Positions 7,087 to 16,408 of a stretch of DNA of 40,680 nucleotides are shown one piece after another. Position numbers and translations under genes: made by a program. Numbering within the stretch: the first letter of the stretch is position 1; the number at the start of each line of letters is the position of its first letter. The notes beneath the pieces are model-generated. The model was not told the DNA's origin, made no database searches, and saw nothing but the letters and a program-made list of their open reading frames with translations. This stretch comes from Acidobacteriota bacterium (GTDB lineage: Bacteria > Acidobacteriota > UBA6911 > RPQK01 > JAJDTT01), in the NCBI GenBank assembly GCA_028874215.1, contig JAPPLF010000055.1, positions 1 through 40,680 on the forward strand, read 5' to 3'.

Positions 7087-8580
7087 GTGAATCCCGTCTC
7101 CAAGCCGATCCAGCTCGAAGCCCGCGGGATCCGGAAGGAATATCCGGGGACCGTCGCCCTCAAGGACGTCTCGGTCCGGTTCGAAGGGGGCAAGGTGCAC
7201 GCGCTCATCGGCCGGAACGGCGCCGGGAAGAGCACCCTGGTCCGAATTTTGGCCGGCTCCACTCAACCCACTGCGGGCCAGGTCCTGCTTGACGGCGAAC
7301 CCGTCGAGTTGAGATCGCCCGGCGACGCCTTCCAACGGGGGATCGCCACCGTCTACCAGGAGCTGAGCCTGGTGCCGGGGTTGAGCGTGGCCGAGAACAT
7401 CCTCCTGGGACGGATGCCCCGAAACCGGGGTCCGTTCATCGACTGGGAGTCGGCCGCCGACCGGGCCCGCTCCGTGCTGGCCACCATGGACGTGGAGATG
7501 GATGTTGACGAGCCGGTGGGCCGGTTGGGCTTCGCCCAGCAGCAGACGGTGGAGATCGCCAAGGCCATGTCCTTCCGGCCTTCGGTCCTGATGCTGGACG
7601 AGCCGACGTCGGGACTGGCGCGGCACGAAACCCGCAGCCTCTTTCGGCTCGTGCGCCAACTGGCGGAACAGGGAGTAGCCATCCTCTACATCTCCCACCG
7701 GCTCCAGGAGCTGAGGGAGATCGCCGACCGGGTCACCGTCCTTCGGGACGGCAATCACGTGGCGACAGTTGAGATGGAGGAAACCACGGACGGGGAGATC
7801 GTTCACTACATGTTCGGGGAGACCGTGCAGAAGGAGCGTCCCGCCGATCTCCTGGCCGGCCGGGAGCCGGTGCTGCAGGTTCGGGGACTGTCCCGGGGCG
7901 ACGAGTTCCAGGACGTGAATCTGACCCTTCACCGGGGAGAGATCCTGGGGATCGCCGGCATGCTGGGATCGGGACGCACCGAGTTGCTCAAGTCGATCTT
8001 CGGAGCCCTTCCCTTCGATCGTGGTGAAATTCTCGTATCCGAGGAGACTTACGATAAAGTTTCTCCTTCCGAAATGAAGAATCTTGGTCTCGGGTTCGCC
8101 CCCGAGGACCGGAAACAGGAGGGACTGGTCCAGACCCAGAGCATCCGGTCCAACCTCTGCCTGGCCAGTCTGGACCGGATTTCGAGTCGGGGATTCCTGA
8201 ACCGGCGGCGGGAGCGGAGCCTGATCCGGGAGCAGGTGGATCGCCTGCACATCAAGGCCCCCGACGTGGAGGAGGCCGTCTCCTCGCTCAGCGGAGGCAA
8301 CCAGCAGAAGGTTGTGGTGGGAAAGTGGCTCGGCACCTCATTGCAGGTGCTGCTCCTGGACGAGCCCACGCGCGGGATCGATCTCCAGGCCAAGCAGCAG
8401 ATCTTCCAATTGATGTGGGACCTGAGCCGCCAGGGGATCGCCGTCCTGTTCGTCTCCAGCGAGCTTGAGGAACTGGTGGAGGTGTGCCACCGTATCCTGG
8501 TCATGAAGCACGGTCGGATCGAGCAGGAAGTCCGGCCCGAAAACACCACCGCCGACCAACTCTTCGTCCAGTGCATGTAA
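7087..8580 (+). CDS. Sugar ABC transporter double ATPase (RbsA-like)
   Basis: A 497-residue ATPase with two nucleotide-binding domains in tandem, as in RbsA/MglA. The first has a perfect Walker A (GRNGAGKST), a Q-loop region (YQELSLVPGLS), a variant signature (GFAQQQTVEIAKA) and Walker B (LMLDEPTSGL). The second has the degenerate Walker A normal for this family (GMLGSGRTELLK), a good signature (LSGGNQQK) and Walker B (LLLDEPTRGID). It powers sugar import from the inner face of the membrane. It starts with GTG 2 bases after the binding-protein stop and its end overlaps the proposed permease start. Confidence 0.95.
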   Translation: MNPVSKPIQLEARGIRKEYPGTVALKDVSVRFEGGKVHALIGRNGAGKSTLVRILAGSTQPTAGQVLLDGEPVELRSPGDAFQRGIATVYQELSLVPGLSVAENILLGRMPRNRGPFIDWESAADRARSVLATMDVEMDVDEPVGRLGFAQQQTVEIAKAMSFRPSVLMLDEPTSGLARHETRSLFRLVRQLAEQGVAILYISHRLQELREIADRVTVLRDGNHVATVEMEETTDGEIVHYMFGETVQKERPADLLAGREPVLQVRGLSRGDEFQDVNLTLHRGEILGIAGMLGSGRTELLKSIFGALPFDRGEILVSEETYDKVSPSEMKNLGLGFAPEDRKQEGLVQTQSIRSNLCLASLDRISSRGFLNRRRERSLIREQVDRLHIKAPDVEEAVSSLSGGNQQKVVVGKWLGTSLQVLLLDEPTRGIDLQAKQQIFQLMWDLSRQGIAVLFVSSELEELVEVCHRILVMKHGRIEQEVRPENTTADQLFVQCM

Positions 8581-9554
8581 TCCGGCTGACCCCTTCCCAA
8601 GTGATGGCCTGGGCCCGAAGCTCCATCCTGGAGCTGGTCCTGGTGGTCCTCTGCCTGGTGCTGGCGTTCCAGGCGGAAGGCTTCTTCACGGTAGCCAACC
8701 TGCTCAACGTCCTGCGGAACGTCTCCATGCAGGGGATCATCGCCTTCGGCATGACCATGGTCATCATCTCGGGCGAGATCGACCTGAGCGTGGGATCTGC
8801 CGTGGCCTTCGCCGGGTGCGTCACCGCGTGGCTGACGCAGTGGCTGGCCGCCCTGGGAGTAGCCATGCTGGTGGCTCTTCCCCTGGCCATGGTCTCGACG
8901 CTCCTCGTAGGCATGAGCATCGGAGCCTTGACGGGCCTGATCCGGGTCCGATTCGCCGTCCCCAGCTTCATCATCACCCTGGCCTGGATGACCGTGCTGA
9001 CGGGAGTAGCCCAGCTCATCACCGGGGGCTTTCCGCTGACCCCCTTTCCCGAGTGGTACAACTTCTTCGGGGGCGGCTACCTCTTCGGCGTGCCCTTTCC
9101 GGCGCTGGTCTTCCTGCTGGTCTTCCTCACCACCCATGTCCTCATGGGCTACACCTCGTTCGGGCGTTCCGTCTATGCCGTGGGAGGGAATCCGGAGGCG
9201 GCCCGCCTCAGCGGGATCCGGGTCGGCCGGGTCAAGGTGGTGGTGATGGCCAGCGTGGCCTTTCTGGCCGCCCTGGCAGGAATCATGCAGTCGGCCCAGA
9301 TCATGGCCGGATCGGCGACGACGGCGCGGGGTTGGGAACTGGACGTCATCGCCTCGGTCATCATCGGCGGAACCAGCCTTATGGGCGGGGAGGGGAGGAT
9401 CCGGGGCACCCTGATGGGCGTCATCTTCCTGGGCATCCTGGTCAACGGCATGACGTTGATGAACATCAACGAGTACTGGCAGTACGTGGTCCGGGGCACC
9501 CTCATCCTGGCCGCGGTTCTCGGCAACCGGATCAACGAGCGGTCTCGGGATTAG
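8571..9554 (+). CDS. Sugar ABC transporter permease (RbsC-like)
   Basis: About 327 residues with 8-10 hydrophobic segments. Family hallmarks are FFTVANLLNVLRNVS, GMTMVIISGEIDLSVGS, YAVGGNPEAARLSGI (cytoplasmic coupling loop) and the VIIGGTSLMGGEGRIRGTLMG segment near the end. It forms the membrane channel of the importer. The start is uncertain: GTG 8571 overlaps the ATPase stop, while GTG 8601 or ATG 8604 would also keep the first membrane helix, and none has a clear Shine-Dalgarno. Its stop overlaps the stop of the convergent aminopeptidase by 4 bases (9551-9554), so no terminator fits between them. Confidence 0.9.
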   Translation: MHVIRLTPSQVMAWARSSILELVLVVLCLVLAFQAEGFFTVANLLNVLRNVSMQGIIAFGMTMVIISGEIDLSVGSAVAFAGCVTAWLTQWLAALGVAMLVALPLAMVSTLLVGMSIGALTGLIRVRFAVPSFIITLAWMTVLTGVAQLITGGFPLTPFPEWYNFFGGGYLFGVPFPALVFLLVFLTTHVLMGYTSFGRSVYAVGGNPEAARLSGIRVGRVKVVVMASVAFLAALAGIMQSAQIMAGSATTARGWELDVIASVIIGGTSLMGGEGRIRGTLMGVIFLGILVNGMTLMNINEYWQYVVRGTLILAAVLGNRINERSRD

Positions 9555-10615
9555 CTGGCGAGAGTCAATCGGCCGTCTCGGACGACACATCGCGACCCCA
9601 CAAACACCGTCGCACCGGGACAGGTCAGATCCATATTCAGGGTGGATTCGTTCTTTCCACCCAGGTACCTGTTTTCTCCCAAAGCAAAGAACAGCATCCC
9701 TGTTTTACATTCGTCAACGCCTATGTTTCCCGTCGGGGAGTGGATACCCGGGTTGACTCCAATCCCCACGTGGCTGATTCGATCACGGTGGCCGGAATGT
9801 GTGCCGACAAAGTCCGTAAAGGATTTCGGGCTGTTGGCCGCCGAAATGCCGGAAATACGGCCGTCGACGAAAGTAAGGGTCAGATCGCGGACGTTTCTCC
9901 ACCGTTCAATACAAATGGAGCCCTGAACGGTGGTTTCCGGTACGGTAAACGAAATCGCACCGAACGGCAGGTTCAGAACGAGACTGTTGAGACGGCCATC
10001 GTTCTCGAATACGGGTCTGCCGCCAAGCTGACACTCCAGGCGGCCGCTATTGGGAGTCCTGATGTCCAGGACGCTTCCATTTTCAATGACCTGCTTGACG
10101 GACCGTACACGCCGGTCCAATTCGATCATATCCACGTCAATCGAGTTCTCCATTGCGCGATAGATGTCTCCCCTCGGGACCAGGAGCTCATCCTGTGGCA
10201 CCGCGCCCGGATGCGCGATCATGCAATTGGGAACGCGTCTGGATTCCTGTTGATGCAAAAGCGTTCCTATGGCTTGGTTCCATGCCTGAAGCCGTTCGGG
10301 AGGACAAGATTCCGTCAATGGACGCCAGTCACGCTCGATGACGATGGCGGCAGCGGCCCTGGTGGCGAGGTCAGATAGAAACGGTGACGGAGATCGAAGC
10401 CACTCAATGGGCAACGTCCGAATGCGTTCCGCCTCGTGAGCAATCGAGGTGACGTTGAGGCAGGGGATCGCCTTGGCTCTTTCTACCGCGAGCGATACGG
10501 CTTCGATGCATTTCCACATGGCAGCGTCGCCGCGAATTTCAACGAACTGACCTGCCTGAATCTCCAGGCCGGCGACGGCCATGTCCGCCAGCTTCTTGTA
10601 GAGCAATGGCGACAC
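9551..10615 (-). CDS. M29-family-like aminopeptidase
   Basis: A 354-residue protein resembling thermophilic metallo-aminopeptidases (peptidase family M29) and the related 2,5-dihydroxypyridine dioxygenase-type proteins. The C-terminal metal-site region is visible as GIGVNPG...VDECKTGMLFFALGENRYLGGKNESTLNMDL, close to the family's ALGxNxxxGGxNxSxxHxD pattern, but with Asn-Met before the final Asp where the family usually has His. Release of N-terminal amino acids in the cytoplasm is the usual role. It starts with GTG at 10615, overlapping the stop of the small upstream gene by one base, so they are co-transcribed. The unusual residue near the metal site makes the activity less certain. Confidence 0.75.
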   Translation of the reverse strand: MSPLLYKKLADMAVAGLEIQAGQFVEIRGDAAMWKCIEAVSLAVERAKAIPCLNVTSIAHEAERIRTLPIEWLRSPSPFLSDLATRAAAAIVIERDWRPLTESCPPERLQAWNQAIGTLLHQQESRRVPNCMIAHPGAVPQDELLVPRGDIYRAMENSIDVDMIELDRRVRSVKQVIENGSVLDIRTPNSGRLECQLGGRPVFENDGRLNSLVLNLPFGAISFTVPETTVQGSICIERWRNVRDLTLTFVDGRISGISAANSPKSFTDFVGTHSGHRDRISHVGIGVNPGIHSPTGNIGVDECKTGMLFFALGENRYLGGKNESTLNMDLTCPGATVFVGSRCVVRDGRLTLAS

Positions 10616-10953
10616 TAAACTCCCTTGTCGCCAGGTCGAACGGAGAAATCCCGCCGGTCCCGGTAGAGTCGAGCCCGGTTCAGGACAAACTCATGTTTGG
10701 TCGCATCCAAATCGATATTCATGCAGGGGGTGTAGGTCCAATACTTGTACTCCCCGATGAAGAGGTAGGTGAACGACTTGCTGAAGAACTTCCCGTCAAT
10801 CCCCTCGCCGTCCCGGATGCGTTCGCAGAAGGCCTCAAGTAGCGCCTGCTGCTTGTCCTTCCTGATGAGAACGTACTCGTGCGGCCAGGTATTGCGGTAG
10901 GTCTTGGCCTCGCGCCACGGCGCTCTCGCGATCAACTCCGTCAAGTTCGGCAC
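10615..10953 (-). CDS. Conserved small protein of unknown function
   Basis: A 112-residue protein with a GTG start. Its composition is that of a real soluble protein. Several aromatic-rich stretches look conserved: APWREAKTYRNTWPHEYVLIRKDKQQ, the FTYLFIGEYKYWTY segment, and LNRARLYRDRRDF near the end. I have the impression of a widespread family of this length but cannot name a function. It lies between the homocysteine methyltransferase (31 bases upstream) and the aminopeptidase (1-base overlap), in the same orientation, so the three probably share a transcript. Confidence 0.65.
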   Translation of the reverse strand: MPNLTELIARAPWREAKTYRNTWPHEYVLIRKDKQQALLEAFCERIRDGEGIDGKFFSKSFTYLFIGEYKYWTYTPCMNIDLDATKHEFVLNRARLYRDRRDFSVRPGDKGV

Positions 10954-10984
10954 GAATACCCCGTTGGTGCGATTCGTGCTTTGC

Positions 10985-11875
10985 TCACGCCGCGGGCCGC
11001 ACCGCCTTGACCAGTTCGCGAATGTGTTCGGGAGTAGTCCCGCAGCAGCCGCCGATGATCTTGATTCCCATATCGGCCATGCGGCGAAAGCGTTTCGCCA
11101 TCCAGCGCGGCTCTTCGTCGTAGACGATCTTCATGTCCACCAGTTTGGGGATGCCGGCGTTGGAGTGAACCACCAGCGGCTGGTCGGTCAGATCCGTCAT
11201 GATGTCGGAGATCTCCACCATTCTCTCGATGCCGTTCCCGCAGTTGGTTCCCACCACGTCGGCGCCGGCGGCGTCCAACTTGAGGACGCCCTGCTCGGGA
11301 GAAATTCCCATCATGGTGAAGTAGCCGCGCGGACCCTTGTCGAAGGTCATGGAGACCAGGACCGGAAGCCCGGTGGCCTCCTTGGCGGCCTGAACGGCCA
11401 GCGTCGCCTCTTCCACCGCGGTCATAGTTTCGGCCAGGATCGCATCGGCGCCCCCTTCGGCCAAGGCAGACGCCTGCTCGGCAAAGGCTTCGAACATTTC
11501 CCGTTCGGTGACCTCGCCCAGCGGCTCGACGAACTCCCCCGTGGGTCCCATGGAACCCACGACGTAGCAGTCGTCGCCGGCGCCCTCGCGGGCGAGTTGG
11601 GCGGCCAGTTTGTTGAAGCGGTGAAGCTGGTCGCCGTAGCCGTATTTCTTGAGCATGAAGCGGTTGCCGCCGAAGGAGTTGGTGAGCACCATCTCCGATC
11701 CCGCCTCGGAGTAGGCGGCGGACATTCCCCGAACGATGTCGGGATGGTCGGCGTTGAAGGCCTCGGGACAACCACCCGGCTCCAGGCCGTGCATCTGGAG
11801 GTAGGTTCCGGTGGCCCCATCCGAGATGATGGGTACATCCTGGGCCAATCGGCTCAACAACGGCGGCCTGGGCAT
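10985..11875 (-). CDS. Homocysteine S-methyltransferase family protein
   Basis: A 296-residue single-domain member of the homocysteine methyltransferase family (the N-terminal domain type of MetH, also in MmuM and BHMT). It transfers a methyl group to homocysteine to give methionine. The zinc site is complete: one Cys in GTNCGNG and a Cys pair in GGCCGTTP near the end. The opening DGATGTYLQMHGLEPGG is also typical. Folate- and cobalamin-binding domains are absent, so the methyl donor is probably a small molecule such as S-methylmethionine or betaine, or a separate corrinoid protein. ATG 11875 was preferred to TTG 11917. It appears to be first in a minus-strand run of three genes. Confidence 0.88.
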   Translation of the reverse strand: MPRPPLLSRLAQDVPIISDGATGTYLQMHGLEPGGCPEAFNADHPDIVRGMSAAYSEAGSEMVLTNSFGGNRFMLKKYGYGDQLHRFNKLAAQLAREGAGDDCYVVGSMGPTGEFVEPLGEVTEREMFEAFAEQASALAEGGADAILAETMTAVEEATLAVQAAKEATGLPVLVSMTFDKGPRGYFTMMGISPEQGVLKLDAAGADVVGTNCGNGIERMVEISDIMTDLTDQPLVVHSNAGIPKLVDMKIVYDEEPRWMAKRFRRMADMGIKIIGGCCGTTPEHIRELVKAVRPAA

Positions 11876-12057
11876 AGCCGGAACAGGATACTCGGATTTT
11901 TCAATTGGAGTCGACAAATCGCACCGGGGCTATTGCGCACAGACGAAATTCGAGGAGGTCGTCCAGACAGCGAAAATGGACGAGTTCCCGTGATCGTTGG
12001 GGGCGCGAATGGCCATGAATGACGGCCGTCCGAGTTTTCAGGCAGAATTCTACTGAA

Positions 12058-12522
12058 ATGAAACGCAGAATCTACACCGACACCTCCGTGATGGGGGGTG
12101 TCCTTGATGTGGAATTCACTCAGTCGTCACAGATCCTGATGGATACGTTCAGGCATGGTGAGGCGACGTTGGTGATTTCAAGCCTTACGGAGCTGGAGCT
12201 TTTGTCGGCTCCGTCCGGTGTACAAGCCACGCTAGCTCAAGTGCCGGAGGTGCACCGAGAACGCGTTGAGATGACGGAAGAGGCGTTAGTGCTTGCGGGG
12301 CTGTACATTGACGCCCGCGCCATTGGTCCGGCAAACAGGGCAGACGCCCAACACATAGCCATAGCAACGGTCAGCCGAGTAGATGCGTTGGTGAGTTGGA
12401 ACTTCAAACATATAGTGAACTTGAAGCGAATACAGGCTTATAATTCGGTGAATCTACGTGAAGGCTATCCTATCCTGGAGATTCGAACTCCCAGGGAGGT
12501 CATCGACTATGGCAATGATTGA
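12058..12522 (+). CDS. PIN-domain toxin (VapC-like)
   Basis: A 154-residue PIN-domain protein, the fold of VapC-type ribonuclease toxins. The first acidic residue is in IYTDTS (residues 5-10), a conserved Glu in SSLTELELLSA, and a third acidic cluster in NRADAQHIAIATVSRVDALVSWNFKHI, where the WNFKHI stretch is typical of PIN proteins of this group. It would cut RNA when free of its antitoxin. ATG 12058 begins the conserved strand directly, so the upstream start at 12019 was not used. The next gene overlaps its end by 14 bases, giving a toxin-first arrangement. Local G+C is lower than in neighbours, as expected of a mobile module. Confidence 0.85.
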   Translation: MKRRIYTDTSVMGGVLDVEFTQSSQILMDTFRHGEATLVISSLTELELLSAPSGVQATLAQVPEVHRERVEMTEEALVLAGLYIDARAIGPANRADAQHIAIATVSRVDALVSWNFKHIVNLKRIQAYNSVNLREGYPILEIRTPREVIDYGND

Positions 12523-12721
12523 GAAAAAGTTCGACGCTGTGCAGGTGATGCGCTCGATTCGGGATCGCATCAGTGACGAGATCGATGGCATGACCTTCGA
12601 GGAGGAGCAGTCCTATATCAAAAAGCGCCTTCGGGACGCATCCAACACGCCTGTCATTGGTTCTGGTGACAAAGGATTTCCTGCGCCCGGTAGGCTCGCA
12701 AGGCCAACGAGAGACAACTGA
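12509..12721 (+). CDS. Antitoxin of the PIN-domain pair
   Basis: A 70-residue protein starting at ATG 12509, 8 bases after a strong GGGAGGT, inside the end of the toxin gene. The first 45 residues (VQVMRSIRDRISDEIDGMTFEEEQSYIKKRL) are two predicted helices of a type seen in short proteins encoded directly after PIN toxins. This is taken as the antitoxin that wraps the toxin. The last 20 residues (from about DKGFPAPG) look less conserved. No DNA-binding domain is visible, so autoregulation may work differently from classical VapB. Confidence 0.7.
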   Translation: MAMIEKKFDAVQVMRSIRDRISDEIDGMTFEEEQSYIKKRLRDASNTPVIGSGDKGFPAPGRLARPTRDN

Positions 12722-12865
12722 AGTGATGAGAGCCACCAGGCTTGGTCGGCAATCCAAGGTGGCGTTCCGTGTCTGACCGTTGGTCTGACTCCTTGCCTCT
12801 TCATGCACGCTACCGCTGAGCGGCTCCGGCGACCCTGTCACCCTGTGGACGACCCGTACCCCCAC

Positions 12866-12892
12866 TTGACTCCCCTTGGAGGCGGGGATAGC
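12866..12892 (+). promoter_or_regulatory. Possible promoter of the HD-domain gene
   Basis: TTGACT (12866-12871) is followed after 15 bases by GATAGC (12887-12892), 24 bases before the ATG at 12916. The -35 box and short spacer resemble the sugar-importer promoter at 6062-6088. The -10 match is weak, so this is tentative. Confidence 0.25.
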
Positions 12893-12915
12893 GTGACCGC
12901 ACTGGGGGTGAAGCC

Positions 12916-13500
12916 ATGGAAATACGTGAGGACTTGCGCGAATCGGTCCGGAATTCGTTGCCGGAGTTGTCGGAAATCATCGACGAAAGCCTCCGGAATC
13001 TGGTCGTGGACGCCTGGGCCTATTGCCTGGGCCAGAGTTCCTTCCGGTCCATCGACGAGATTCGCCCCTCGGGCAACCCCGACACCCCTACTCTCAAGGG
13101 GGGCACCCAGACCGACCACATCCGCGGGGTGACCCGCCTGGCGCTGGCCCTGGGCGACACCCTCAAGGAACAGTTTCCCCAGCTCCCCATCGACCGGGAC
13201 CTGCTGGCCGCTTGCGCGCTCTGCCATGACGTGGGCAAGCCCTACGAGTTCGACCCCGAGCGCCAGGCGCGCTGGAGCAGCCGGCCCGCCGCCTCGGGCT
13301 GGCCCCCCATTCGCCATCCCCAGTACGGGACTCACGTCTGCCTGACGGTGGGGTTGCCCGAGGAGGTCTGCCATGCCGCCGGCTGCCACTCGGGCGAGGG
13401 GGAGCTGGTCCGCCGGTCGCTTCACGTGACCATCGTCCACCACGCCGACTATGCCTTCTGGCGGCCTCTGGAGGCGGCCGGCCTGCTGGATTCGGATTGA
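12916..13500 (+). CDS. HD-domain phosphohydrolase
   Basis: A 194-residue protein of the HD superfamily, metal-dependent phosphohydrolases acting on nucleotides or signalling molecules. Metal ligands can be followed: His68 (TDHIRGV), the His104-Asp105 pair (CHDVGKPYEF), His134/His140, His158 (AAGCHSGEG) and Asp178 (HHADYAFW). The set is complete, so activity is likely. The substrate is unknown. It precedes the lipoprotein gene by 70 bases in the same direction and may head that operon. Confidence 0.85.
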   Translation: MEIREDLRESVRNSLPELSEIIDESLRNLVVDAWAYCLGQSSFRSIDEIRPSGNPDTPTLKGGTQTDHIRGVTRLALALGDTLKEQFPQLPIDRDLLAACALCHDVGKPYEFDPERQARWSSRPAASGWPPIRHPQYGTHVCLTVGLPEEVCHAAGCHSGEGELVRRSLHVTIVHHADYAFWRPLEAAGLLDSD

Positions 13501-13570
13501 GGCTGACCATCCCGGCCAGCGCCTGGAAACCGCCCCGGGAGGGTGGATCGGATTTCGGAGGGAAGCGGTG

Positions 13571-16408
13571 ATGCGAGTCCGTGTCTGGCCTCTCTTTTCG
13601 CTGTTGGCTCTGGCCGCAGGCTGCGCCCTGGACTCGGCCCCCGTTTCGAACCGTCCGGCGAGCCAGCCTCCGGTCCCCGAAGCCACCTACCGCCTGACCT
13701 TCGGTCTGAAGGACGCTTCTCCGACGGCGTGGGACGGGCGCCTGGTTCTCTCCCCGGGACAACGGATTCAGGCGTTGCCTGACCTGCTCCGGGAGCACAA
13801 CCTCGCGACCGGCGAGGACCCGCTCTTCCCCAACGACTACGTCCGGACCGGGTCCAGTTGGGTCGCGAGTTCGCGCAAAGCGTGGATGCGGGATCCGGAG
13901 GCCTTCCAACTGGAGTATCCCAGCGTCCTGGTCCAGGTCTGGGAGAACCCCAACCAGGGACCGATCCGGATCGAGACCGTCCGGGGCGCCTTTTCCTTCG
14001 TCTTCCGGGAACTTCCCCCATTCTCGTCCGCCGAGTATCTGGACGGGGGTGTGCTGGTCGAGTCCGTGCCTTCACCCCTGGCCGTCGATTCCCGATACGC
14101 GGGACAACAGGACCACCCGGCGATCTGGGCCTCCGGCTCGGGGGAACTCTGGCTGGCGTGGCAGGAGTACGAGAACGACTCCGATGCGGTCTGCGTCCGG
14201 AACCTTTCGGGGGATTCCTGGGGACCGACGCAGGTGCTGGCAACAGAGTCCGACGTGTTCCAAACGGCGGTGGCCGAGGACGACTCCGGGCGGGTCTGGG
14301 TGGTCTGGTCCATGCAGGTGGACGGCAATTGGGATCTCTACGGCCGATCCCATGAGCGAGGCCGCTGGTCCGGATTGGAGCGGCTCACCGAGGGAGCGGG
14401 TCCCGACACGCACCACTCCCTGGTCCGGGATGCCGCGGGACGCCTCTGGCTGATCTGGCGTTCCGTGCCGCAGGACCGGGCTCAAATCATGGCCCAAAGC
14501 CTGGAGAAGGGCCGGTGGTCGCCGCCCCGGCAGATCAGCACGGGGGATTCGGCCGCGGGCAACAACTGGTGGCCCGTGGCCTCGGCGGGACCCGGCGGCT
14601 CGCTGGCGGTGGTCTGGGACGGCTATGCCTCCGGCAGCTACGACGTCTATCTGCGGGTCTGGTCATCGGGCCGGTGGCTTCCGGTCCGGACGGTGGCGGG
14701 AACCGCGCGGTTCGAGGCCAACCCTTCCGTCACCGTGGGTCCCGAAGGCCGGATCTGGGTGGCTTGGCAGGAGTCGGGCGTCGAGTGGGGCAAGGACACG
14801 GGGCGGCTGTCCCGGGTGCAGGGGACACAGCTTCGCGAGTCCAGGGAGATCCGGATCGTCTGCCTGGACGGTGAGAAGCGGTTGGCCACGGAGGGGTCGC
14901 TCTCCACGATTTTCATCGGAGATCTCTGGGAGATGCCCCACCTGGAGACGGGGCCCTCCGGGGAACCCTGGTTGCTGGTCCGGAAACTGTATCTGCGCCA
15001 GCCCGACATCCGGGAAGTGAGAGGGAAACTGGGACCCGTCTACTACCCACGTTGGGACATTCATCTGACCCAATACCGGGGCGGCCAATGGAGTGCACCC
15101 ATGCGTCTGGCCCGCACCAGCGGCCGCAACGCCCTGATGCCCTCCGGTTCCAGGGCTCCGGACGGCGCGTTCTGGCTCACTTGGGCCACGGACCACCGGA
15201 ACGCCAAGAGCTACATGCAGCAACACAACCAGGTCTTCCTGGCCAAGCTGCAGCCGCCGGAGCTGGAACAAGGCGTTTCCCTGGTTCCCGCCCCGTCGTC
15301 GGCGGAGGATCCTCCGGTCCCGCCCATCCATCCCGACGAAGAGGAGGAGTTGGACCGAATCCGCGCTTTCCGGGTGGAGCATCGCGGCAAGACCTACTCC
15401 ATCTACCGGGGAGATCTCCACCGCCACACCGAGATCTCGATTGACGGAGCGGCGGACGGCACGCTTCTGGATGCCTACCGGTATGCCGTGGATGCCGGTG
15501 GGTTGGATTTCCTGGGAGTGAGCGATCACACCCACCATGTTGACGAGCCCTACACCTGGTGGCGGAGCCAGAAGACCGCCGACCTCTTCCAACTGGAGGA
15601 TTTTGTCTCGTTTTACGGCTACGAGCGGTCGCTCAGTTTCCCCAGCGGTCACCGGAACATCTTCTTCACCGAACGGGGGAAGCCCATCCATCCCATCCTG
15701 GGGCCTGAGGAGCGGGGCCAGGAGGGCGCCGAGCGGCTCTTCTGGTACCTCCGCCGCCACGGGGGAACCTCCATCCCTCACACCACCGGCAGGTCCAACG
15801 ATTGGCGCGACAACGACCCCGAGGTGGAAACCCTGGTGGAGATCTACCAGGGTCTCCGGGACACCTATGAGCACGCCGGAGCGCCGCAGCCCGGAACCTT
15901 GAAGCCCCGGAACGCCGAGGAACGTCCCGGCTACGTCTGGAACGCTCTGGCCAAGGGCTACCGGTTGGGATTCATCGCCTCCTCGGACCACCACTCCACC
16001 CACATGAGCTACGCCTGCCTGCTGGCCGAGGAACTGACCCTGGAGAGCCTGATGGAGGCGATCCGGAGCCGGCGCGCCTACGCCTCCACCGACAACATCA
16101 TCCTGGACGTGCGTTTCGTCCACGCCGGTGGCGAGCATCTCATGGGCGAGGAGTTCGACGTATCGGGACCGCTGCGCCTGAAGGCGAGGGTGGTGGGGAC
16201 CGATCCGCTCCACCGCGTGGACGTCATCCGGAATGAGGCCATCGTCTACCAGGTGTCTCCCGAGAAGGAGCAGGAGATCTCCTTCGAGTACGTGGACGCC
16301 GACACGGGCGAAGGCGAGCACTACTACTACGTGCGGGTCCTGCAGCAGGACGGCATGGTGGCTTGGGGCTCTCCCGTCTGGGTGACCTACCAACCGTCCG
16401 AGCCATGA
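13571..16408 (+). CDS. Lipoprotein with beta-propeller-like repeats and a PHP domain
   Basis: A 945-residue exported protein. ATG 13571 follows a GGAGGGA Shine-Dalgarno; the signal sequence ends in the lipobox LAAGC. Residues about 190-500 hold repeated W-x-A/V-W blades (ELWLAWQE, RVWVVWSM, RLWLIWRS, RIWVAWQE), like a sugar-binding or sialidase-type propeller. The C-terminal third is a PHP metal-hydrolase domain with DLHRHTEIS (615-623), SDHTHH and SSDHHSTHMSY, related to the DUF3604 group. PHP domains hydrolyse phosphoesters with two or three metals. It probably acts at the cell surface on a phosphorylated or other polyanionic substrate. Its stop overlaps the transporter start (ATGA), so uptake of the product is a plausible link. 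Confidence 0.85.
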   Translation: MRVRVWPLFSLLALAAGCALDSAPVSNRPASQPPVPEATYRLTFGLKDASPTAWDGRLVLSPGQRIQALPDLLREHNLATGEDPLFPNDYVRTGSSWVASSRKAWMRDPEAFQLEYPSVLVQVWENPNQGPIRIETVRGAFSFVFRELPPFSSAEYLDGGVLVESVPSPLAVDSRYAGQQDHPAIWASGSGELWLAWQEYENDSDAVCVRNLSGDSWGPTQVLATESDVFQTAVAEDDSGRVWVVWSMQVDGNWDLYGRSHERGRWSGLERLTEGAGPDTHHSLVRDAAGRLWLIWRSVPQDRAQIMAQSLEKGRWSPPRQISTGDSAAGNNWWPVASAGPGGSLAVVWDGYASGSYDVYLRVWSSGRWLPVRTVAGTARFEANPSVTVGPEGRIWVAWQESGVEWGKDTGRLSRVQGTQLRESREIRIVCLDGEKRLATEGSLSTIFIGDLWEMPHLETGPSGEPWLLVRKLYLRQPDIREVRGKLGPVYYPRWDIHLTQYRGGQWSAPMRLARTSGRNALMPSGSRAPDGAFWLTWATDHRNAKSYMQQHNQVFLAKLQPPELEQGVSLVPAPSSAEDPPVPPIHPDEEEELDRIRAFRVEHRGKTYSIYRGDLHRHTEISIDGAADGTLLDAYRYAVDAGGLDFLGVSDHTHHVDEPYTWWRSQKTADLFQLEDFVSFYGYERSLSFPSGHRNIFFTERGKPIHPILGPEERGQEGAERLFWYLRRHGGTSIPHTTGRSNDWRDNDPEVETLVEIYQGLRDTYEHAGAPQPGTLKPRNAEERPGYVWNALAKGYRLGFIASSDHHSTHMSYACLLAEELTLESLMEAIRSRRAYASTDNIILDVRFVHAGGEHLMGEEFDVSGPLRLKARVVGTDPLHRVDVIRNEAIVYQVSPEKEQEISFEYVDADTGEGEHYYYVRVLQQDGMVAWGSPVWVTYQPSEP

